Source: WTGU01 sp965242855 (GTDB lineage: Bacteria > Pseudomonadota > Alphaproteobacteria > UBA828). Taken from it: DNA of 64,000 nt. The stretch spans positions 2,294,001 through 2,358,000 of the forward strand of contig OZ251509.1 of assembly GCA_965242855.1 (NCBI GenBank), written 5' to 3'. Made by a program: the position numbers and the translations under genes. The first letter of the stretch is position 1; each line of letters begins with the position of its first letter. The notes beneath the pieces were generated by a model, which was not told the DNA's origin, did no database searches, and was given only the letters and a program-made list of their open reading frames with translations. Below, one piece after another: positions 13,184-22,276 of the stretch.

Positions 13184-15250
13184 ATGGGGAGTGATCGTTC
13201 GGGGCCGCGTTTCACGCTCGCCATCGACGTGGGCGGCACCTTCACCGACGTGATCCGCCACGACACGGCGAGCGGGAGCGCACGGGTGGCGAAGACCGCC
13301 TCGACGCCGCCGGACTTCATCGACGGGATGCTCGAGGGCATCGCCGCCGTCGACGCCCCGCCCGCCGACATCGGGCTGATCAAGATCGGCACCACCATCG
13401 CCACCAACACGGTGATCATGCGCACCGGCGCGCGCACGGCGCTGGTGACAACCGCGGGCTTCACCGACGTGCTGCACGCCGCCCGCGCGGCCCGCCCGAC
13501 GCTCTACGATTCCGACTGGGACCCGGCACCGGCCCTGGTCGACCGCCGCGACACCGTGACCGTCGCCCAGCGCACCACCTACGAGGGCGCGGAGCTGGAG
13601 CCGCTCGACGAGGCGGGCCTCCGCGCCGCGGCGGCGGACCTGCGCGAACGCGGGATCGAGGCGGTGGCGGTGAGCTTCCTGCACAGCTACATCGACGGCG
13701 CGCACGAACGCCGGGCGCGGGAGATCCTCGCCGAGGAGATGCCGGGGCGCTACGTCTGCGTCTCCTCCGACATCCTGCCCGAGATCCGCGAGTTCGAACG
13801 CACCAGCACCACCGTCGCCAACGCCTATCTGGGGCCCGTCCTGGAGCGCTACCTCGCCGCGCTGCTGGAGCGGCTCGAAGGCATCGGCTACGCGGGGCCG
13901 GTGCTCGTCACCCATTCGGGCGGCGGCGTGATGTCGATCGAGGCGGCGCGCCGCATCCCGGCGCGCATCTGCCAGTCGGGGCCCGCGGCAGGCGTGGCCT
14001 CGGGCGCCGCCATCGGGCGCGCAGCCGGGCGGCCCGACGTCATCGTCCTCGACGTGGGCGGAACCAGCGCCGACGTCTCCCTCTCGCGCGGCGGGCGCCC
14101 TCTGATCCGCGCCGAGTGGAACATCGAGTTCAACATCGTCATCAGCTTCCCCTCCGTCGACGTCACCACCATCGGCGCCGGCGGCGGCTCGATCGCGCGA
14201 ATCGACGAGGGCGGCGCGCTCAAGGTCGGGCCGGACAGCGCCGGCGCCATGCCGGGCCCGGCCTGCTACGGCCTGGGCGGAACGGAGCCGACCGCGACGG
14301 ACGCGAACCTCGTCCTCGGACGGCTCGGCGCGGAGACTCTGCTCGCGGGCCGGGTGGCGCTCCGCCGCGCGCTCGCGGAGCAGGCCATCGACCGCATCGC
14401 CGCGCCTCTAGGTCGTTCGCGCGACGAGGCGGCCGCCGGCATCCTGCGCGTCATGCGCGCCAACATGGCGAGCGCCATCCGGCTGATCTCGGTCAAGCGG
14501 GGCCACGACCCGCGTGACTTCGTGCTGATCGCCTTCGGCGGCGCCGGGCCGCTGCACGCGGTCGAACTCGCCCGCGACCTCGGCATTCCGGAAGTGATCG
14601 TGCCGTTCCACCCGGGGCTCGGCTCGGCGCTCGGGGTCCTCCACGTGGAGGTCCGGCATGATTTCGTGCAGTCGATCTTCGCCACCGACGAGCGTTTCGA
14701 CGCCGCCGGGATCGACGCCGCCTTCGCCGCCCTCGAGGAACGCGCGCGCGGACGCCTGCGCCGGGACGGCGTGGCCGACGCGGACGCCGCGCTCCGCCGC
14801 GAGATCGACGTGCGCTACTACGGGCAGGTCTCCGGCGGGCTGACCCTGCCGGTCAAGGCCGGCGCCCTGGACGAAGCCGACATCCGCGCCCTCTTCCGCG
14901 CCTTCCACGAGCGCCACGCGGCGGACTACGGCTACAGCCTGCCCGAAGACCTGGCCGAGCTCGAAATCGTCAATGCGCGGGTGAGCGCGGAGGGCCGGCG
15001 GCGGGACGGCGCGGCGCCGGCGTTCGAGGCGAACGGCCCGGCGCGGACGGAGCCGGTGGGGCGGCGGCGGGTCTTCGACGAAGACGCCGGCTGGCTGGAA
15101 GCGCCGGTCTATGCGCGGCGCGGGCTCCCCCCTGGCTTCGCGCTCCCCGGGCCCGCCATAATCGAACAGCTCGACAGCACCACGCTGCTGGTCCCGGGGT
15201 CGCGCGCCCGGGTGGACGAGCATCTGAATCTGATCTGCGCGACGGGGTGA
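13184..15250 (+). CDS. hydantoinase/oxoprolinase family protein, A subunit
   Basis: A 688-residue protein of the HyuA/5-oxoprolinase A family, which opens cyclic amides with ATP. The actin-like phosphate-binding loop DVGGTFTD is at about residues 16-23. A second nucleotide-binding motif, VLDVGGTSADVS, is near residue 290. The length matches A subunits (680-700). The B subunit follows four bases after the stop. Family members act on hydantoins, N-methylhydantoin, 5-oxoproline, or carboxylate acetone and acetophenone, so the substrate is open. Association with a molybdenum hydroxylase suggests that the latter oxidises a ring that this enzyme then opens. Confidence 0.9.
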   Translation: MGSDRSGPRFTLAIDVGGTFTDVIRHDTASGSARVAKTASTPPDFIDGMLEGIAAVDAPPADIGLIKIGTTIATNTVIMRTGARTALVTTAGFTDVLHAARAARPTLYDSDWDPAPALVDRRDTVTVAQRTTYEGAELEPLDEAGLRAAAADLRERGIEAVAVSFLHSYIDGAHERRAREILAEEMPGRYVCVSSDILPEIREFERTSTTVANAYLGPVLERYLAALLERLEGIGYAGPVLVTHSGGGVMSIEAARRIPARICQSGPAAGVASGAAIGRAAGRPDVIVLDVGGTSADVSLSRGGRPLIRAEWNIEFNIVISFPSVDVTTIGAGGGSIARIDEGGALKVGPDSAGAMPGPACYGLGGTEPTATDANLVLGRLGAETLLAGRVALRRALAEQAIDRIAAPLGRSRDEAAAGILRVMRANMASAIRLISVKRGHDPRDFVLIAFGGAGPLHAVELARDLGIPEVIVPFHPGLGSALGVLHVEVRHDFVQSIFATDERFDAAGIDAAFAALEERARGRLRRDGVADADAALRREIDVRYYGQVSGGLTLPVKAGALDEADIRALFRAFHERHAADYGYSLPEDLAELEIVNARVSAEGRRRDGAAPAFEANGPARTEPVGRRRVFDEDAGWLEAPVYARRGLPPGFALPGPAIIEQLDSTTLLVPGSRARVDEHLNLICATG

Positions 15251-15254
15251 GGCC

Positions 15255-17096
15255 ATGCGGCTCGATCCGATCACCTTCGAGGTGCTGCGCAACGCGCTGG
15301 GCGGCATGTGCGACGAGGGCAGCGAGACCATCGCCCGCCTCGCCTACGCGCCGACCATCAGCGAAGGCCACGACCATTCCTGCGCGCTGCTCACGGCGGA
15401 CGGGCGGCTGGTCGCCCACGGCAACCGGGACCAGGCTCCCCATATCGGCTCCTTCGAGCCTTCGGTGAAGGTGGTGAAGGAATGGGTGGAGGCGTTCGAG
15501 CCGGGCGACATCTACATCTTCAACGATCCCTATACCGGCGGCATCCACTGCAACGACGTGAAACTGATCCGCCCGATCTTCCACGCGGGCCGGCTGGTCG
15601 CGTTCAACTCCAGCACCGGGCACTGGCCGGACGTGGGCGGCGCCCTCCCCGGCAGCTTCAACCCGCGCGCGGTGGACTGCTACTCCGAGGGGCTGCGGCT
15701 GCCGCCGATGCGGCTCTTCCACAAGGGCGCCCTCGACCGCACGACGATGACGCTGATCGAATACAACATGCGCACGGGCCGGGAGCGCATCGCCGACATC
15801 CACGCCCAGCGGCAGGCCGGCGCGTTGATCGAGGAGCGGCTGCTCGAGCTCTACGCGCGCCACGGCGCGGACACGATCGAGGCCCTGTTCGAGGACGTCT
15901 TCGACCACACGGAACGGGCGTTCCGCAAGCAGGTCGCGGCGCTGCCGGACGGCGCCTACGAGTTCGAGGATTTCTCCGACAAGGACGTCATGCACCCGGA
16001 GACGCCACGCATCCGGGTGCATTGCCGCCTGACGATCGAGGGCGAGCGGGTGGTCTTCGACTACCGCGGCAGCGACGACGCGCCGGTGGGGCCGTTCGGC
16101 TTCCCCCGCGCCTCGCTGGAGACGGCGGTCTTCGACGGCACGCTCCATTGCTTCCCGCGCCTCGCGCCGCTGAACCACGGGCTGAGCCGGGCCGTCGAAG
16201 TGCTGTCGCGGCCGGGAAGCTGCGTCGACATCCGGGAGCCGACGCCGGCGTCGGGCTACGCCAGCGGCGCCTATGAGAAGGTCGCCGCCGTCACCATGGC
16301 CTGCTGGGCGGCGGCCTTCCAGGACGTGGAACCGAAGCGCATGTACGCGGCGGGCATCAACCTCGCGAACCTCTGCATCGGCGGCATCCACCCGAAGACG
16401 GGCAAGCAGTACGTCAACTACCTGTGGAACGAGGGCGGCCAGGGCGCGCGCAGCCACAAGGACGGCAACCCGTTCCAGATGATGATCTTCATCGGCGGCG
16501 CGACCAACCAGCCGGTGGAGATCCTCGAACGCTGGTATCCGCTGCTCTACACCCGTTGCGAGGGGGTGACCGATTCCTGCGGCGACGGCACCTACCGGGG
16601 CGGAGTCGGGATCGACCGCAGCTTCCAGGCCCTGGGCGCGATGACCATGACCATGCACGGCGACCGCGCCGAGGTGACCCCCTTCGGCCTCGCCGGCGGT
16701 ACGAACGGCGGCCCCAACATCCTGCGGCTGCGCCGCGCGGACGCGCCGGAAACGGAAGAGGAGCTCGGGATGCATGCCATGGGCATCCGCCTCCAGCCCG
16801 GCGACCGGCTGATCTACCGCTCCAACGGCGGCGGCGGCTTCGGCGACCCGCTCGCCCGCGACCCGGCGGCGGTGCTGGCGGACGTGGAGCAGGGCTGGGT
16901 CTCGCCGGAGAAGGCCGAACGGGTCTATGGCGTGGTCCTCGAAGGCGGGAACGGCGCGGCCGCGCCGCGCCGCATCGACGCGGCCGCCACGGCCGCGCGG
17001 CGGGCGGCGCTCGCGGCCGCGCCCGCGCCGCGCGGCTACGGCCCGGGCGAGGTGCATCCGCTGGGCGAGAAATTGAAAGCGCCCGGCGCGGCGTGA
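15255..17096 (+). CDS. hydantoinase B/oxoprolinase family protein, B subunit
   Basis: A 613-residue HyuB-type protein. The N-terminal block DPITFEVLRNAL is characteristic, as are HIGSFEPS (about 60), FNDPYTGGIHCND (about 92-104) with its metal-ligand-like Asp and His residues, and the GGGFGDPL stretch near the C-terminus. B subunits bind metals and complete the active site with subunit A. The gene begins four bases after hyuA and shares its codon bias. B subunits of this family usually have 510-620 residues, so this one is at the long end and complete. Confidence 0.9.
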   Translation: MRLDPITFEVLRNALGGMCDEGSETIARLAYAPTISEGHDHSCALLTADGRLVAHGNRDQAPHIGSFEPSVKVVKEWVEAFEPGDIYIFNDPYTGGIHCNDVKLIRPIFHAGRLVAFNSSTGHWPDVGGALPGSFNPRAVDCYSEGLRLPPMRLFHKGALDRTTMTLIEYNMRTGRERIADIHAQRQAGALIEERLLELYARHGADTIEALFEDVFDHTERAFRKQVAALPDGAYEFEDFSDKDVMHPETPRIRVHCRLTIEGERVVFDYRGSDDAPVGPFGFPRASLETAVFDGTLHCFPRLAPLNHGLSRAVEVLSRPGSCVDIREPTPASGYASGAYEKVAAVTMACWAAAFQDVEPKRMYAAGINLANLCIGGIHPKTGKQYVNYLWNEGGQGARSHKDGNPFQMMIFIGGATNQPVEILERWYPLLYTRCEGVTDSCGDGTYRGGVGIDRSFQALGAMTMTMHGDRAEVTPFGLAGGTNGGPNILRLRRADAPETEEELGMHAMGIRLQPGDRLIYRSNGGGGFGDPLARDPAAVLADVEQGWVSPEKAERVYGVVLEGGNGAAAPRRIDAAATAARRAALAAAPAPRGYGPGEVHPLGEKLKAPGAA

Positions 17097-17116
17097 CGCG
17101 GAACGGGAGGAAGGGC

Positions 17117-18139
17117 ATGGAATTCGGCATCGCTTTCAAGGGCGACATGGGGGTCGAGCGCACCGTCGCGATCGCGCGCCAGTGCGAGGCGGCGGGCTTC
17201 GACTACGTGTGGTTCTTCGATTCGCACATCCTGTGGTCGGACTGCTACTCCAAGATCGCGGTGTGCATGACGCATACCGAGCGGGTGCGCTTCGGGCCGC
17301 TGGTGACCAATCCCAAGGTGCGCGACTGGTCGGTGGCGGCGAGCCTCTTCGCCACGTTGAGCGCCATCGGGCGCGGGCGCTTCGACATCGCGGTGGGGCG
17401 GGGCGACAGTTCCATGCGGGTCATGGGGAAGAGCCCGGCGACGCTGGCCCACACGGCCGAATTCTGCGAGGCGATGCGGACGCTGGCGAAGGGCGGGACG
17501 GTGCGCTACGCGGACTGCCCGGAGCCGGTCTATATGGACTGGGTGCCGGGCCACGCGCTGCCGGTCTGGTTCGCCGCCTACGGGCCGAAGGCGCTGAAGA
17601 CGGCGGGCGAGGTCGGCGACGGGTTGGTGATCCAGCTCGCCGACCCGGGCCTCTGCGAGTGGTTCACGGGCCAGGCGTGTGCCGCGGGCCGAGCCGCCGG
17701 GCGCGACATGGCGGACTACCGGGCGCTCGCGGCCGCCCCGGTCTGGGTCGGCGACAAGGAGACGGGCGTCGCGCAGACCAAGTGGTTCCCGGCGCTGGTC
17801 GGCAACCACGTCGCCGACATCGTGGAGAAATACGGCGCCGGCACGAGCTTGGTGCCGGCGAGCCTCACCGCCTACATCGAAGCGCGGCGCGGCGCGGGCG
17901 CCGGCGGCGAGGGCTACGACTATCGCCAGCACGCCGACAAGGTCTCCGACAACACCTACTACATCACGCCGGAGATCACCGATTCCTTCTGCGTCCTGGG
18001 CGAGGCGGACGAGCACGTGACCAGGCTCAAGGCGCTGGAGAAGGCCGGTGTCACCCAGTTCACCATCTACCTGACCAACGGCAGCGAGGAGCGCATCGTC
18101 GCCGACTACGGCGAGCACGTGATCCCGCGCTTCCGCTGA
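17117..18139 (+). CDS. LLM-class flavin-dependent oxidoreductase (luciferase-like monooxygenase fold)
   Basis: A 340-residue TIM-barrel protein of the bacterial-luciferase superfamily. MEFGIAFKGD at the start, the GFDYVWFFDSH stretch (about 28-38) and the FDIAVGRGDSS region (about 90-100) are typical of members annotated as F420-dependent oxidoreductases near hydantoinase genes. The start at 17117 follows GGGAGGAAGGGC, a strong ribosome binding site. It is the last gene of the operon and is 20 bases from hyuB. Whether the cofactor is F420 or FMN cannot be decided from the window. Its role is probably to oxidise an intermediate of the same pathway. The final 34 bases overlap the convergent hsdS gene. 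Confidence 0.85.
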   Translation: MEFGIAFKGDMGVERTVAIARQCEAAGFDYVWFFDSHILWSDCYSKIAVCMTHTERVRFGPLVTNPKVRDWSVAASLFATLSAIGRGRFDIAVGRGDSSMRVMGKSPATLAHTAEFCEAMRTLAKGGTVRYADCPEPVYMDWVPGHALPVWFAAYGPKALKTAGEVGDGLVIQLADPGLCEWFTGQACAAGRAAGRDMADYRALAAAPVWVGDKETGVAQTKWFPALVGNHVADIVEKYGAGTSLVPASLTAYIEARRGAGAGGEGYDYRQHADKVSDNTYYITPEITDSFCVLGEADEHVTRLKALEKAGVTQFTIYLTNGSEERIVADYGEHVIPRFR

Positions 18140-19338
18140 GCGGCGAGGACGGTTTCCTTTCGTTTGCCCCCTCTCAATAGACGGTCCATGAGAGAATCGG
18201 TGAGGAGCGAGGTGTTTTCGGAAGCGGCGGTTGCGCAAGTGGAAATGCCGCGCAATATTTCGAGAATCCTTGCATATTTTCTTTGAATGATGAGCGGTGG
18301 AAGAGGAATTCCAATTCCCTTGAGCGTCGATTTTGATATCTCCTTGAAGGTCGTCCCGCCGGCCATCCGCTCCAAAAAATCGCGCCGGGCACGCAGCCAG
18401 CAGGCCAGGTATTCCGGCGTCAGGCGATCCCCGCAAATCAAATTGGCGAAACCTTGATTGGTCGCCACCGGTCTCGCTGCGATTGCCGTGTAACCGATCG
18501 TCGCGCGGCTGGTCAGAAGAACGGCCCCCGCCGGGACCAGACGCGCGCTGCTTTCACACAGCCCCTTTTCCGTGATCGATTCCTTCGTGCGCGTAATGAA
18601 AAGATCGGTCAATGCGGTCACATCGGTTGGCGTCGCCCAGGGGATCGGACCGCCGAAATACGCTTCGTTGCCTCGGCGCGGTGTGCCGCCGCCGATTACG
18701 GTGCAAACATCGCCTATTCTCGCAACCTTCCAGCCCATGGGGTTCCCGGCGGGATCGCCGAACATCTTGACGAAGAGAGCCGGGGCGAAGGCGTGGAGAC
18801 GATCGGCGGCCTGTGTGCGCAGGCGTTCGATGCGGGCCGCCCGGTTCAAAACGCCGACGATTCGCCGCTGTTCGGCGAGCGGAGGGAGGGGAACCGAGGC
18901 GTTCTCCATAAACGATTTGGGAACACGCTGCTGACCCGCCGTGCCCGTGAAGCTCCTTTTCGCCTCTTCCCTGAATCGTGTCTGCCGGACAAAGTGATAA
19001 ATATACTCGCCCAGAACCCGGTCGTTTGGTCGAAGAACATAAAACTCGGTCGAGCCGCGGCCGACACCGTTGGTCAGGTTTCGGGCCAGGGCCGCCTTGC
19101 CGTTTTCCATGCACGGCGTGATCTTCGCGAACAGGACGTCGCCTTCCTCGAACGATGTGAATCCTTTCGAGACCTCCGCGAAAGGTCGTTCTTCGCGAAC
19201 TGTGATTGCCCCCAACCGCTCGTCCACCGCAGCCATCGGAACGAAACTCACGACCATGTCTTCCGGATATCCAGTCCTTCTGGCTCGCGGGTTGACCTCG
19301 CACATTTCCCCGAGAGGAGCGTGAGAATATGTGCTCAT
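18106..19338 (-). CDS. hsdS: type I restriction-modification specificity subunit (orphan HsdS)
   Basis: A 410-residue HsdS protein with two target-recognition domains (about 5-150 and 200-345). Each is followed by the conserved SVPLPPLAEQRRI or GIPLPPLIIQRKY segment and a helical spacer, so it should read a bipartite DNA site. No hsdM or hsdR is in the window. Codon use is clearly less GC-rich than its neighbours, a sign of recent acquisition. The last 20 or so residues after DRLLRG look unrelated to HsdS, and the frame runs 34 bases into the convergent LLM gene; this suggests that the true 3' end was lost on insertion. Its start overlaps a TGA in the pattern ATGA, as expected after hsdM, but the hsdM body is absent. 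Confidence 0.85.
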   Translation of the reverse strand: MSTYSHAPLGEMCEVNPRARRTGYPEDMVVSFVPMAAVDERLGAITVREERPFAEVSKGFTSFEEGDVLFAKITPCMENGKAALARNLTNGVGRGSTEFYVLRPNDRVLGEYIYHFVRQTRFREEAKRSFTGTAGQQRVPKSFMENASVPLPPLAEQRRIVGVLNRAARIERLRTQAADRLHAFAPALFVKMFGDPAGNPMGWKVARIGDVCTVIGGGTPRRGNEAYFGGPIPWATPTDVTALTDLFITRTKESITEKGLCESSARLVPAGAVLLTSRATIGYTAIAARPVATNQGFANLICGDRLTPEYLACWLRARRDFLERMAGGTTFKEISKSTLKGIGIPLPPLIIQRKYARILEILRGISTCATAASENTSLLTDSLMDRLLRGGKRKETVLAAQRKRGITCSP

Positions 19339-19412
19339 CCCGTCGCCTCCCGCACCGCGTCGGCGCGTTCACCGCGTTGACATCGCCCGGCGCGCGGACT
19401 AGGCAGCCGGGA

Positions 19413-20027
19413 ATGGCGTGCCATCTCCATCGCGGCGATCTGCCGCCGGGGCTCACTTTCGGCGACTCGGTGGCGATCGATACCGAGACCATGGGCCTCG
19501 ACCCGCACCGCGACCGGCTCTGCCTCGTCCAGCTCTCGCGCGGCGACGGGGATTGCCATCTGGTCCAGCTTCCGCCGGGGCAGGCGATGGCGGCGCCGCG
19601 CCTCGCCGCCCTGCTCGCCGACGAATCGGTGCTCAAGATCTTTCACTTCGCACGCTTCGACATCGCGGTGCTCGAACGCGCCCTCGGCCGGCACTGCGGG
19701 CCGGTCTATTGCACCAAGATCGCCTCGCGCCTCGCCCGGACCTTCAGCGACCGCCACGGCCTCAAGGACCTCTGCCGCGACCTGCTGGGCATCGACATCT
19801 CCAAGCAGCAGCAATCCTCCGACTGGGGTGCCGACAGGCTGACCCGGAGCCAACTCGACTACGCCGCGAACGACGTGCTCCACCTGCACCCGCTCAAGGA
19901 GAAGCTCGACGCGCTGCTCGAACGCGAAGGCCGCGCCGAACTCGCGGCCGCCTGCTTCGCCTTCCTGCCCCACCGCGCCCGGCTCGACCTCGCGGGCTGG
20001 CCGGAGACGGACATCTTCGCCCACTGA
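19413..20027 (+). CDS. rnd: ribonuclease D-type 3'-5' exonuclease
   Basis: A 204-residue DEDDy exonuclease of the short RNase D type found in alphaproteobacteria, without the HRDC domains of the E. coli enzyme. The catalytic motifs are visible: DTETMG (Exo I, about residues 28-33), FHFARFDIAVL (Exo II, about 80-90) and LDYAANDV (Exo III, Tyr and Asp). It trims RNA 3' ends such as tRNA precursors. I chose the ATG at 19413 because it gives the usual family length; an upstream ATG at 19329 would overlap hsdS. It ends directly against the convergent purM gene with no spare base. Confidence 0.88.
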   Translation: MACHLHRGDLPPGLTFGDSVAIDTETMGLDPHRDRLCLVQLSRGDGDCHLVQLPPGQAMAAPRLAALLADESVLKIFHFARFDIAVLERALGRHCGPVYCTKIASRLARTFSDRHGLKDLCRDLLGIDISKQQQSSDWGADRLTRSQLDYAANDVLHLHPLKEKLDALLEREGRAELAAACFAFLPHRARLDLAGWPETDIFAH

Positions 20028-21131
20028 TCAGGGCGCACGGGCGAAGCCGGCCCCGGCCCGCCCGATCAGCCCCGCCGGCTCGATTCGGACGCGGCGTTCC
20101 GGATCGTCCACGACGACGCCGATCCGCCGGCAGTCCTTGCCGTGGCCGCCGGCGATCTCGACGGCGCGGGCTTCCGCATCGGCGGGCACGATGGCGCAGA
20201 AGCCCACGCCCATGTTGAAGACGCGGTACATCTCGGCGTCGTCGATGGCGCCCAGGCGTTGCAGCAGGGCGAAGATCGGCGGCGGCGGCGGCAGGGAGTC
20301 GAGGCGCATCCCGACGCGCGCGCGGACGCGAACCAGGTTGAGGAACCCGTCGCCGGTGACGTGGACGAGCGCGCGGACCGGAACTTCGCTCGCCAGCAGA
20401 GCCAGCGCCTCGCGGACGTAGATGTGGGTGGGCCGGAGGAGCGCCGCGCCCACGCTTTCGCCCAAACCCTCCGGGCGGTCGCCCGCGGCGAGGCCCGCCC
20501 CTTCGAAGAGCACGCGGCGGGCGAGGCTCAGCCCGTTACTGTGGATGCCGTTGCTGGCGATGCCGAGGATGCTGTCGCCGGGGCGCACCGCCGCGCCCAC
20601 GTTGACGGACGCAAGATCGACGCGCCCGATGGCGGTGCCCGCGAGGTCGAACCCGGCGCCGGGCGCCGCGCCCCTGATCACGTCGCGCATCTCGGCGATC
20701 TCGCCGCCCGCGATCGAGATGCCGGCGCGCCGCGCGCCCTCGGCGAGACCGGCGCCGAGGGCTTCGATCATGGCCGGGGCGGCGCGCTCGACGGCGATGT
20801 AGTCGACCAGCGTGACCGGGGTCGCGCCGACGCAGACGAGGTCGTTCACGTTCATCGCCACGCAATCGATGCCGACGGTGTCGTAGCGGCCCGTCATCTG
20901 CGCGATCAGCGCCTTGGTGCCGATGCCGTCGGTGCAGACGGCGACGCCGACGCCGCCGAAATCCACGACGTTCGCGAAATAGCCGAGATCGAGCTTGACC
21001 GCGCCGAGGCCGGTGGCGGGCCAGCTCCCGCGCACGTGCCGCGCGAGGCCGGCAAGGCCGGCCCGCGCCGCGTCGGCGGCGACGCCCGCGTCTTCGTAAG
21101 TGGCCGACAACGGCGCCTTCGACGATGCCAC
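20028..21131 (-). CDS. purM: phosphoribosylformylglycinamidine cyclo-ligase (AIR synthetase)
   Basis: PurM converts FGAM and ATP to aminoimidazole ribotide, the fifth step of purine synthesis. SATYEDAGV near the N-terminus, DGIGTKALIA (the phosphate-binding stretch) and MNVNDLVCVGATPV are family hallmarks. I start it at the GTG at 21131, which follows ACGGAGAGCG at good distance and gives 367 residues. An ATG 14 codons upstream (21173) has no ribosome binding site. It faces kdsD head-to-head with about 140 bases between them. purN, often next to purM, is not here. Confidence 0.93.
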   Translation of the reverse strand: MASSKAPLSATYEDAGVAADAARAGLAGLARHVRGSWPATGLGAVKLDLGYFANVVDFGGVGVAVCTDGIGTKALIAQMTGRYDTVGIDCVAMNVNDLVCVGATPVTLVDYIAVERAAPAMIEALGAGLAEGARRAGISIAGGEIAEMRDVIRGAAPGAGFDLAGTAIGRVDLASVNVGAAVRPGDSILGIASNGIHSNGLSLARRVLFEGAGLAAGDRPEGLGESVGAALLRPTHIYVREALALLASEVPVRALVHVTGDGFLNLVRVRARVGMRLDSLPPPPPIFALLQRLGAIDDAEMYRVFNMGVGFCAIVPADAEARAVEIAGGHGKDCRRIGVVVDDPERRVRIEPAGLIGRAGAGFARAP

Positions 21132-21268
21132 CCGCGCTCTCCGTCCGCTCCGCCGCAGGTCAGACTCGCCCATTCGCGGGCGGGCGGCAAGGCGGCGCGC
21201 GCCCGCATTTGACCGCGCGGGCGGGAAGCATCAAGGTGGGGAAGGCACAGACGAATCCGGCGATTCGC

Positions 21269-22276
21269 ATGCGTTCCCCGGCCGCCCCCGCCCCGCTTGA
21301 CGTTGCGGAAAGCGACGCCCTCGTGAACGATGCCCTCGCGGCGGCGCGGCGCGTCGTCGAGCGGGAATCGCGCGCGCTGGCGCGGCTGGCGGAGACGCTG
21401 GACCGGCGGTTCGCCGACGCGACCGAATTGCTGGCCCGCACCGACGGGCGGGTCGTCGTCTCCGGCATGGGCAAGAGCGGCCACGTCGCCAACAAGATCG
21501 CGGCGACCCTGGCCTCCACCGGGGCGCCGGCCCTCTTCGTCCACCCGGCGGAGGCGAGCCACGGCGACCTCGGGATGATCACCGAGGCCGACGCCCTGCT
21601 GATGCTCTCCAACTCCGGCGAAACGCCGGAGCTCGCCGACCTCGTGACCTACGCCGCGCGCTTCCGCATCCCGATCCTCGCCATCGTCGGCCAGGCGCGG
21701 AGCACCCTCGCCCGCGCGGCCACCGTCGCGCTCGTCCTGCCGGACGAGCCGGAGGCCGGCGCCCTCGGCCTCGCCCCCACCACCTCGACCACCATGATGC
21801 TGGCCCTGGGCGACGCGCTCGCGGTCGCCCTGCTCGAGCGCAAGGGCCTGACGGCGGAGGATTTCCGGCTCTTCCACCCGGGCGGCAAGCTCGGCCGGCG
21901 CTTGCTCCGGGTCGCCGACCTCATGCATACCGGCGACGCCGTGCCGCTGGTCCCCGCCGACACGGCGATGTCGGAGGCCCTGCTCGAGATGACGGCGAAA
22001 CGCTTCGGCTGCGTCGGCGCCACCAACGGCGCAGGCGCCCTGGTCGGGATCGTGACCGACGGCGACCTCAGGCGGCACATGGACGAGGGCCTCCTGCGCC
22101 GGCCGGTGCAACGGGTCATGACGCACGGCCCGGCGACGATCCACGCCGGCGCGCTCGGCGCCGAGGCCGTCCGCGCCATGAACGAACGCAAGATCACCAG
22201 CCTCTTCGTGGTCGAAGGGGAGAGGCCGGTCGGCATCGTCCACGTCCACGACTGCCTGCGGGCAGGGCTGGCATGA
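21269..22276 (+). CDS. kdsD: arabinose-5-phosphate isomerase (KdsD/GutQ family)
   Basis: A 335-residue enzyme that makes arabinose 5-phosphate, the precursor of Kdo in lipopolysaccharide. A SIS domain comes first, with GRVVVSGMGKSGH and the serine-rich LSNSGETPEL loop. Two CBS domains follow (about 215-335). The length matches E. coli KdsD (328). The chosen ATG gives the usual N-terminus; a longer in-frame start at 21125 would overlap purM. It opens the cluster kdsD-lptC-lptA-lptB, with each gene overlapping the next, tying Kdo synthesis to LPS export. Confidence 0.92.
   Translation: MRSPAAPAPLDVAESDALVNDALAAARRVVERESRALARLAETLDRRFADATELLARTDGRVVVSGMGKSGHVANKIAATLASTGAPALFVHPAEASHGDLGMITEADALLMLSNSGETPELADLVTYAARFRIPILAIVGQARSTLARAATVALVLPDEPEAGALGLAPTTSTTMMLALGDALAVALLERKGLTAEDFRLFHPGGKLGRRLLRVADLMHTGDAVPLVPADTAMSEALLEMTAKRFGCVGATNGAGALVGIVTDGDLRRHMDEGLLRRPVQRVMTHGPATIHAGALGAEAVRAMNERKITSLFVVEGERPVGIVHVHDCLRAGLA

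Noticed and set aside
12970..13194. Plus-strand frame of 74 codons before hyuA
   Set aside because: Gly/Arg-rich translation without ribosome binding site; the minus strand of the same DNA gives the ankyrin remnant.
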